From: a bacterium
GTDB taxonomy: Bacteria; Pseudomonadota; Gammaproteobacteria; Burkholderiales; Thiobacillaceae
Reading direction: 5' to 3'
DNA: 64,000 nt
NCBI GenBank assembly: GCA_009772925.1
Contig: WOUQ01000005.1
Location: 124,001 to 188,000, forward strand
The notes below the pieces were generated by a model. The model made no database searches. It saw only the letters and a list, made by a program, of their open reading frames with translations, and was not told where the DNA came from. Each line of letters starts with the position of its first letter. Position 1 is the first letter of the stretch. Shown here piece after piece: positions 52,529 to 64,000 of the stretch. Position numbers and translations under genes: made by a program.

Positions 52529-53574
52529 AGCTGCGCGGTGAGCAACTCGACGACGCGCTGAGGAAAAACCTGGCCGATGTCTGGCTGATCAGCGGTGACG
52601 CGCCCCTGCTGGTGGACGAGGCATTGGTCCGCATCCGGGCGGCCGCGCGCGCGCGCGGATACGACGAGCGCCAGTCGCATCAGGCGGAGACCGGCTTCGA
52701 CTGGCGCGCCTGGCTGGCGGGTTTCGACTCCCTGTCCCTGTTCTCCAGCCGCCGGCTGGTGGAACTGCGCCTGCCCACCGGAAAACCCGGGGTGGAGGGT
52801 GGCAAGACCCTGGAAGCCTGGGCCGCCCAGCCCCCCGCCGACACCCTGCTGCTGGTGATCACCCCCCGCCTGGACAAGGCCAGCCTGGCCAGCAAGTGGG
52901 CCAGCTCCCTGGAACGAGCCGGAATCCTCCTGCAAACCGCGCCGCCTAGCGCCGAACGCCTGCCGGAATGGATCGGCGCGCGCATGGCCGCGCATGGGTT
53001 GCGGGCGGACCGCGACACGCTCGCATGGCTGGCGACGCGGGTGGAAGGCAACCTGCTGGCGGCACACCAGGAAATCGAAAAGCTGGCCCTGCTGCTGCCT
53101 GCCGGCCAGGTGGACCTGGCCGCCGCGCGTGCCGCCGTGGCGGACGTGGCGCGCTTCGACGTGGGCGACCTCTCCGAGTCCTTCCTCAAGGCCGACGCCG
53201 TGCGCTTCTGCCGCATTCTCGATGCGCTGCGCGCGGAAGGCGAAGGTCTGCCCCTGGTGCTGGCGGTGGTGGGTAACGAGATCCGCACCCTGCACCGCCT
53301 CGCCGCCGGCGTCGAGCACGGCCGCCGCCTCGCCAGCCTGATGCAGGAAGCACGCGTCTGGGAAAGCCGCCAGGGCCTGGTGGAGCGAGCCCTGAAGCGG
53401 GCCGGAGCGCAACGCCTGGCCTGGGCCATGCGCGCCCTGGCCCGCCTGGACCGGGCGGCCAAGGGATTGCTGCGCGAGGACGCCTGGGATGAATTGAAGC
53501 AACTCGGCCTGGCTCTCATGCAGCGCGGGCGCGCACCGGCCTTCATGGAATCCTGTTCGGAAGAGTATAAATAA
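52525..53574 (+). CDS. holA: DNA polymerase III subunit delta
   Basis: A 349-residue clamp-loader subunit. [18 protein letters not shown] and [13 protein letters not shown] start the family fold; [20 protein letters not shown] and [15 protein letters not shown] are typical delta segments. The length is normal. It overlaps lptE and is followed by proA after 64 bases. Confidence 0.94.
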   Translation: MKLRGEQLDDALRKNLADVWLISGDAPLLVDEALVRIRAAARARGYDERQSHQAETGFDWRAWLAGFDSLSLFSSRRLVELRLPTGKPGVEGGKTLEAWAAQPPADTLLLVITPRLDKASLASKWASSLERAGILLQTAPPSAERLPEWIGARMAAHGLRADRDTLAWLATRVEGNLLAAHQEIEKLALLLPAGQVDLAAARAAVADVARFDVGDLSESFLKADAVRFCRILDALRAEGEGLPLVLAVVGNEIRTLHRLAAGVEHGRRLASLMQEARVWESRQGLVERALKRAGAQRLAWAMRALARLDRAAKGLLREDAWDELKQLGLALMQRGRAPAFMESCSEEYK

Positions 53575-53638
53575 CCACGAGCCAAGGATTGCGCGCCATG
53601 CCGGCGGCCTTCCTTTTTCCCGCCATACGGAGCCGATG

Positions 53639-54910
53639 ATGGACATCAAGCACTACATGCAGGACCTGGGCCGGCAGGCCCGCGCGGCCGCCGCCGAGAT
53701 GGCGCGCGCCTCGACCCGCGCCAAGAACGACGCCCTCGTCGAACTCGCCCGCCTGCTGCGCGCGGCGGGTGCGCCGCTGGCCGAGGCCAACGCGCGGGAC
53801 ATCGCCCAGGCCGAGGCGGCCGGCCTGGCCGCGCCCATGGTGGACCGCCTGCGCCTGACGGAAAAAATCGTCGACACCATGGCCGAAGGCTGCGAGCAAC
53901 TAGCCGCCATGCCCGACCCGGTCGGCGAGATCACCGGCGTCAAGCGCCGGCCCACCGGCATCAGCGTGGGCCAGATGCGCGTGCCCCTGGGCGTGTTCGG
54001 CATGATTTACGAGAGCCGGCCCAACGTCACCATCGAAGCCGCGTCGCTCGCCATCAAGAGCGGCAACGCCTGCATCCTGCGCGGCGGCTCCGAGGCCATC
54101 CATTCCAATGTGGCGTTGTGGAAGCTGGTGCAGCAGGCGCTGACCACCGCCGGCCTGCCGGCCACCGCCGTGCAACTGGTGGAGACCACCGACCGCGCCG
54201 CCGTCGGCGAGCTGATTACGATGCCGGCCTTCGTCGACGTCATCATCCCGCGCGGCGGCAAGGGCCTCATCGAGCGCATCAGCAACGAGGCCAAGGTGCC
54301 GGTGATCAAGCATCTGGACGGCAACTGCCACACCTACATCGATGCCGAGTTCGACATGGACAAGGCCCTGCGCGTCACCGAGAACGCCAAGACCCAGAAG
54401 TACAGCCCCTGCAACGCCACAGAATCCCTGCTGGTGCACGAGAAGGCCGCCGCCAGCTTCCTGCCCCGCATCGGTGCCATCTTCGCCGCCAAGGGCGTGG
54501 AGATGCGCTGCGACGCCGGCGCCAAGGCCATCCTCGCCGGCGTGGCCAACGCCTTGCTGGTGGATGCGACGGAGGAGGACTGGTACACGGAATACCTGGC
54601 CCCCATCATCAGCGTGAAGCTGGTGGCCAGCGTCGACGAGGCCATCGCCCACATCAACCATTACAGCTCCCACCACACCGACGCCATCCTGACCACGAAC
54701 CACCCCAACGCCATGCAGTTCATCCGCGAGGTGGATTCCAGCTCGGTGATGATCAACGCCTCCACCCGCTTCGCCGACGGCTTCGAGTACGGCCTGGGCG
54801 CTGAGATCGGCATCTCCACCGACAAGATCCACGCGCGCGGCCCGGTCGGTCTGGAAGGACTCACCAGCCAGAAGTGGGTGGTGCTGGGCGACGGCCACAT
54901 CCGTGGCTGA
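53639..54910 (+). CDS. proA: Gamma-glutamyl phosphate reductase
   Basis: The 423-residue enzyme reduces glutamyl-5-phosphate in proline synthesis. [20 protein letters not shown] and the catalytic C258 in [11 protein letters not shown] are clear, with [24 protein letters not shown] at the C-terminal end. The second of two adjacent ATGs (53639) has GGAG at the best spacing. nadD follows after 18 bases. Confidence 0.96.
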   Translation: MDIKHYMQDLGRQARAAAAEMARASTRAKNDALVELARLLRAAGAPLAEANARDIAQAEAAGLAAPMVDRLRLTEKIVDTMAEGCEQLAAMPDPVGEITGVKRRPTGISVGQMRVPLGVFGMIYESRPNVTIEAASLAIKSGNACILRGGSEAIHSNVALWKLVQQALTTAGLPATAVQLVETTDRAAVGELITMPAFVDVIIPRGGKGLIERISNEAKVPVIKHLDGNCHTYIDAEFDMDKALRVTENAKTQKYSPCNATESLLVHEKAAASFLPRIGAIFAAKGVEMRCDAGAKAILAGVANALLVDATEEDWYTEYLAPIISVKLVASVDEAIAHINHYSSHHTDAILTTNHPNAMQFIREVDSSSVMINASTRFADGFEYGLGAEIGISTDKIHARGPVGLEGLTSQKWVVLGDGHIRG

Positions 54911-54918
54911 CGGCGGAA

Positions 54919-54984
54919 GGAGCAAAGAGTGAGGAGAAAAGGCGAAGCCTCCCCGCCTCACGCCTCACGCCTCACGCCTCACCC
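54919..54984. repeat. Purine/pyrimidine hairpin element at the nadD start
   Basis: GAGTGAGGAG (54927-54936) opposes four tandem copies of GCCTCAC (54955-54982). The element provides the GTG start and N-terminal codons of nadD. Architecture matches the elements at 27546, 30410, 49055 and 50503. Confidence 0.75.
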
Positions 54985-55633
54985 GCGGGCCATCGGCATC
55001 CTCGGCGGCACCTTCGACCCCATCCACTATGGCCACCTGCGCATGGCGGAGGAACTGGCGGAAGCGCTCGGTATCGCCCAGGTCCGCCTCATCCCCGCCG
55101 GCAGTCCGCCACATCGCGGCCAGCCACGCGCCGCGTCGCCACACCGCATGGAAATGGCGCGCCGGGCCGTGGCCGGCAATCCCCGCTTCCTGCTCGACGA
55201 CCGTGAAATCCTGCGCGATCGACCCAGCTACAGTGTCGACACCCTGAACGACCTGCGCGCCGAACTGCCCGTTGGCACACCCCTGGTGCTGTTCATGGGC
55301 AGCGATGCCTTCCTCGGCCTGAGCACCTGGCATGCCTGGGAAAAGCTTTTCGACCTGGCTCATATCGCCGTCGCCCACCGGCCCGGCTTCTCCCCGACAC
55401 TGTGGGAGGACGCCCTGCCCGACCCCTTGCGCAGGCAACTGGCGCGGCGGCGTTGCGACCTGCCCGGCGAACTGGCCGAGCTGCCCGCCGGACGGATTCA
55501 CCTGTCCTGCATCACCCAGCTGGAGATCTCCGCCAGCCAGATCCGCGACCTCTGCCTGCGCGGCCGCAGCCCGCGCTACCTGCTGCCCGACACCGTCATC
55601 GACTACATCAACGAGAAGCAACTCTATGTCTGA
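54929..55633 (+). CDS. nadD: Nicotinate-nucleotide adenylyltransferase
   Basis: A 234-residue enzyme making deamido-NAD. AIGILGGTFDPIHYGHLRMAEEL is the nucleotidyltransferase signature (part GGTFDPIHYGH), and LEISASQIRDL is the ISxTxxR-type end. The GTG at 54929 has AAGGAG eight bases upstream; the first ~20 codons come from a repeat element and are absent from typical NadD proteins, which begin near ...RAIGILGG. It overlaps rsfS by 8 bases. Confidence 0.94.
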   Translation: MRRKGEASPPHASRLTPHPRAIGILGGTFDPIHYGHLRMAEELAEALGIAQVRLIPAGSPPHRGQPRAASPHRMEMARRAVAGNPRFLLDDREILRDRPSYSVDTLNDLRAELPVGTPLVLFMGSDAFLGLSTWHAWEKLFDLAHIAVAHRPGFSPTLWEDALPDPLRRQLARRRCDLPGELAELPAGRIHLSCITQLEISASQIRDLCLRGRSPRYLLPDTVIDYINEKQLYV

Positions 55634-55982
55634 ATCTCCGAGCACTGACCAACTCACGCAAATCGCCGTCGCCGCCCTCGAAGACATCAAGGGCAAGGAC
55701 ATCACGGTCATCGACGTGGCGCATCTGTCCTCGCTGTTCGAGAGCATGATCATCGCCAGCGGCGACTCCAACCGCCAGGTACGCGCCCTGGCGGACAACG
55801 TGCAGAAGAAACTGAAGGAAGCGGGCGCCGAAATTCTCGGCGTCGAGGGAGAGCAGGTGGGGGAATGGGTGCTGGTCGATGCGGGGGACCTGGTGGTGCA
55901 TGTCATGCACCCAACGGTACGCCTGCATTTCAACCTGGAGGAACTCTGGGGCGCGGCGCGCAAGGCCCGGCGGGCCGCCTGA
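55626..55982 (+). CDS. rsfS: Ribosomal silencing factor RsfS
   Basis: A 118-residue protein: DITVIDVAHLSSLFESMIIASG, SNRQVRALADNV and GEWVLVDAGDLVVHVMHP are the RsfS/Iojap/YbeB core, which binds uL14 and blocks subunit joining. It overlaps nadD. rlmH, the usual next gene, is missing; a terminator and a convergent lipoprotein gene follow. Confidence 0.95.
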   Translation: MSESPSTDQLTQIAVAALEDIKGKDITVIDVAHLSSLFESMIIASGDSNRQVRALADNVQKKLKEAGAEILGVEGEQVGEWVLVDAGDLVVHVMHPTVRLHFNLEELWGAARKARRAA

Positions 55983-56005
55983 GAGCGCCCGCCTGGCGCA
56001 GCCAA

Positions 56006-56038
56006 TAAAAAACCCCGGCGCCCCACAACGCCGGGGTT
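56006..56038 (-). terminator. Terminator between rsfS and the lipoprotein gene
   Basis: AACCCCGGCG-ccccacaa-CGCCGGGGTT (56011-56038), with an A run (56006-56012) giving U on the minus strand. It serves the minus-strand lipoprotein gene and possibly rsfS. Confidence 0.9.
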
Positions 56039-56056
56039 ACAGGAAAGCTCAGGCCA

Positions 56057-56416
56057 TCAGCGCACGACTTGCGGCATCACGTCGAGCACGACGTGGGTGT
56101 CGCGATTCACCAGAACGATGTCATTGCCGACGACGTAGCGGGTATAGGGTGCCGGCAGGTCGGGCAGCTTGCTCAGCAGGTTGCCGGGCAGTTTCGCCCG
56201 CCTCTGGCCACCTTGCAGGACGTCACCGACTTTCGCGCTTTGCGGCGGCAGGGTTCCGCTGGGTTTGCCATAGTAGGCGTCGACGGCGGCGCGATCGCTG
56301 GCTGAGAACTTCAAGCCCGAGCCATCGCTGGCCCCACCCGCGCTCTTGTCACCCTGGCTGGCGCAGCCGGCCAACAGGGCGGCGGCGGTAAAGATCAGAA
56401 AGTCGCGTCTTACCAT
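56057..56416 (-). CDS. RcnB-like lipoprotein
   Basis: A 119-residue lipoprotein: MVRRDFLIFTAAALLAGC gives the lipobox LAGC (Cys18). The C-terminus (RRAKLPGNLLSKLPDLPAPY, YVVGNDIVLVNRDTHVVLDV in parts) fits the RcnB/nickel-cobalt periplasmic protein family, here at the membrane. No rcnA efflux gene is adjacent. The role is uncertain. Confidence 0.8.
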   Translation of the reverse strand: MVRRDFLIFTAAALLAGCASQGDKSAGGASDGSGLKFSASDRAAVDAYYGKPSGTLPPQSAKVGDVLQGGQRRAKLPGNLLSKLPDLPAPYTRYVVGNDIVLVNRDTHVVLDVMPQVVR

Positions 56417-56546
56417 GCTTGTCCCCTCACGCTTTATGGCTAAGGCACTCTATGTATCAAACCCATGGGGCAAACTCTTTGAGGCGTATCAAGATTTTCC
56501 GAGAAGCCGCGCGGCCGAGAGCCATGCCCGCATGGCAAAGCTATGA

Positions 56547-56573
56547 AAAAGCCGGCTCGTGGCCGGCTTTTTC
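56547..56573. terminator. Terminator downstream of gltD
   Basis: AAAAAGCCGGC-tcgtg-GCCGGCTTTTT, bidirectional, between gltD (minus) and the lipoprotein gene promoter side. Confidence 0.9.
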
Positions 56574-56592
56574 GTCAGGATCGCGGTGATGT

Positions 56593-62717
<6,125 letters not shown>

Positions 62718-62796
62718 GCTTGCATCCTCAAAGTCTGGTCGGTTCACCGGCTGGCCGGATCATTGGGTCAAACAGGGCCGGGGTTTCGGCACGGCC

Positions 62797-62822
62797 AAAA
62801 AAAGCCGGTGCACGCACCGGCT
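62797..62822 (-). terminator. Terminator of the BufBC-like transcript
   Basis: AGCCGGTG-cacg-CACCGGCT with an A run at 62797-62803, giving U on the minus strand, about 115 bases past the BufC-like stop. Confidence 0.9.
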
Positions 62823-62937
62823 GCTGTCGGTTCCAGGGGCGAGGGACAATGTTCCAGGCCCCAATAACGGGCTTGGAATTCTAGCGTGTCAGGGCTACAT
62901 AGCCAACTTCCCGGCCATGCACCAAGGTGGAGCGCGT

Positions 62938-63687
62938 TCAGCACCGGCGGCCGAGGATGGCGCCCTGCTCACGCATTTCCGCCAACAGCGCGGCACCATG
63001 CGCCTGCAAGGCCCCTTCGGCCAAGGCCATTTCAGTCTCCAGCCGGGACACGGCCTGCGCGCCAGTGAGATCCGGCTCTTCCCGCAACAGCCCCAGCAGG
63101 CGGGCGGTGGCCGGATTGACGAGGATGAAGCGGACTTCGTGTTCCGCATCGCGGAAGGCGACAGTGAAGGTCGGCTGTTCGGGCGGTTCGTCCGGCCGGT
63201 AGCGGGGTGACAGGCGATGCACCGGCCAGCGGTAGGCCAGCACTCGCAACACCGGGTTCAGCAGGGGCTGACCGCACATGAGGTCGCCGGCCGCATCGTA
63301 TGCCGGCATTTCCGCGTCCCGGCTGGAGGTGTCCAGTTCCAGTTCCACCCATTCGTAATGCGCCAGTTCAGGCAGGAAGGCCGGATAGTCGGGCACGGGC
63401 ACCCATTCCTCCTGCAGGTATTTCAGGAACTCCTCGGGGATCTGGCGGAAATAGGGAGTATGGCTGGCGTGGTCGCGGAAAAAGGCGCGCACGAGACGGC
63501 CCCAGCGGCGCTTGCCCAGGATCTTGCGGCAGACCGGGAAGCAGGAGAACAGGAAGCCTTCCAGGTTGTTGTAGAGCAGTTCGTTGTAGACCTTCATGCG
63601 CCGCGCCGGGACACCCTTGGGCCGGGCGACGCCGCGGGGATCGCGGATGTGGGCGGTGAAGGCGCGCTGGTAGTACTGGAATTCCAT
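62938..63687 (-). CDS. HvfC/BufC-family protein (DUF2063)
   Basis: A 249-residue protein. FQYYQRAFTAHIRDP and VYNELLYNNLEGFLFSCFPVCRKILG begin the DUF2063 domain; ELAHYEWVELELDTS continues it. In HvfABC/BufABC clusters this is the partner of the DUF692 oxidase during maturation of a peptide. It starts 5 bases after the DUF692 gene on the same strand. No other context is visible. Confidence 0.9.
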   Translation of the reverse strand: MEFQYYQRAFTAHIRDPRGVARPKGVPARRMKVYNELLYNNLEGFLFSCFPVCRKILGKRRWGRLVRAFFRDHASHTPYFRQIPEEFLKYLQEEWVPVPDYPAFLPELAHYEWVELELDTSSRDAEMPAYDAAGDLMCGQPLLNPVLRVLAYRWPVHRLSPRYRPDEPPEQPTFTVAFRDAEHEVRFILVNPATARLLGLLREEPDLTGAQAVSRLETEMALAEGALQAHGAALLAEMREQGAILGRRC

Positions 63688-63692
63688 ATTCG

Positions 63693-64000
63693 TCAGGCGG
63701 CCCGGACGGAACGCGGGCTATGCACAGCCTGAAGCCGGGCGATGTGTTCCACCTCGGGTAGCAGTTCCGCCAGGGGCGGGATATTGAAGTCCCGCTCCAG
63801 GCAGGTGGGGTGCGTGCCCAGCAACTCGTAGGCGGTGTCCAGCAATTGCCAGACCGGGTCGATCACCTCGGCGCCGTGCGTGTCGATGATGAGGTCCGGC
63901 GCTTCCTGGTAATGCCCGGCCATGTGCATGTAGACGATGCGTTCGGCGGGCATGCGCTTCAGGTATTCGACCGGGTCGAACCCGAAGTTGACGCTGTTGA
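63693..64000 (-). CDS. DUF692/MNIO-family oxidase (BufB/MbnB-like), cut at window edge
   Basis: The C-terminal part, about 102 residues, is open to the right edge: NSVNFGFDPVEYLKRMPAER, IVYMHMAGHYQEAPDLIIDT, HGAEVIDPVWQLL. Conserved His and Asp (HMAGH, DTHG) are metal ligands of the multinuclear non-heme iron oxidase family, which modifies cysteines in RiPP precursors such as bufferins. The precursor (BufA-like) is expected further upstream, outside the window. Confidence 0.85.
   Translation of the reverse strand, partial: NSVNFGFDPVEYLKRMPAERIVYMHMAGHYQEAPDLIIDTHGAEVIDPVWQLLDTAYELLGTHPTCLERDFNIPPLAELLPEVEHIARLQAVHSPRSVRAA

Noticed and set aside
54955-54982. CRISPR-like tandem GCCTCAC array
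   Set aside because: Seven-base unit without spacers; part of a hairpin element, not a CRISPR.

Overview
The window is GC-rich (by eye about two thirds G+C), densely coded DNA that reads as a chromosomal segment of a chemolithoautotrophic betaproteobacterium of the Rhodocyclales/Nitrosomonadales type. Calvin-cycle genes (the RuBisCO-activase pair cbbQ/cbbO and a proteobacterial phosphoribulokinase), a K+-independent H+-pyrophosphatase next to a PPi-dependent phosphofructokinase, a BtuM cobalamin transporter, and the rubrerythrin / Fe-S reductase / DUF3501 cluster support this. No phage, transposase, CRISPR array or rRNA operon was seen. There is one tRNA, tRNA-Leu(CAA).

Layout, left to right. 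1-7.4 kb: a cut methyltransferase, then cbbQ and cbbO separated by a Phd/PIN toxin-antitoxin pair and an MmeI-like restriction-modification enzyme. The modules join by ATGA overlaps, and the antitoxin has its own promoter with two perfect palindromes. 7.4-14.6 kb: an OmpA-like protein with an unusual 12-13-residue repeat, hppA, PPi-dependent pfk, adk and a His/Cys-rich exported protein. 14.8-19 kb: a translationally coupled run of four small genes headed by a PilZ-like protein, then a histidine kinase whose FixJ-type partner carries an internal deletion. 19-22.7 kb: cobalamin riboswitch, btuB, btuM, kdsB. 22.8-31 kb: CNP1-like protein, DUF3501/Fe-S reductase/rubrerythrin under a dyad-containing promoter, a YqaA-type membrane protein, an exported beta-propeller, secF-secD-yajC. 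31-40 kb: solute-binding protein plus hybrid kinase, C_GCAxxG_C_C protein, uracil-DNA glycosylase, tgt, DUF192, an RhlE-like helicase, queA. 40-47.5 kb: tRNA-Leu, TPP riboswitch-thiC, selO, then a perfect sigma-28 (FliA) promoter followed by a c-di-GMP-I riboswitch, a DUF1631 gene and an EAL-like/HDOD gene. 47.6-56 kb: queD, prk, leuS-lptE-holA, proA-nadD-rsfS. 56-64 kb: an RcnB-like lipoprotein, gltB-gltD, and the start of a bufferin-type (DUF692/BufC) metallopeptide cluster cut by the right edge.

The most unusual features are these. (1) A complete defence/addiction cassette sits inside the RuBisCO-activase operon. (2) Small palindromic elements lie in three protein-coding positions (two in-frame inserts in the leuS editing domain, one supplying the nadD start) and in three intergenic gaps. 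(3) A flagellar-sigma promoter is stacked on a c-di-GMP riboswitch. (4) The OmpA-type protein carries a repeat domain not recognised here. Several autotrophy genes imply RuBisCO elsewhere in the genome; none is visible here.
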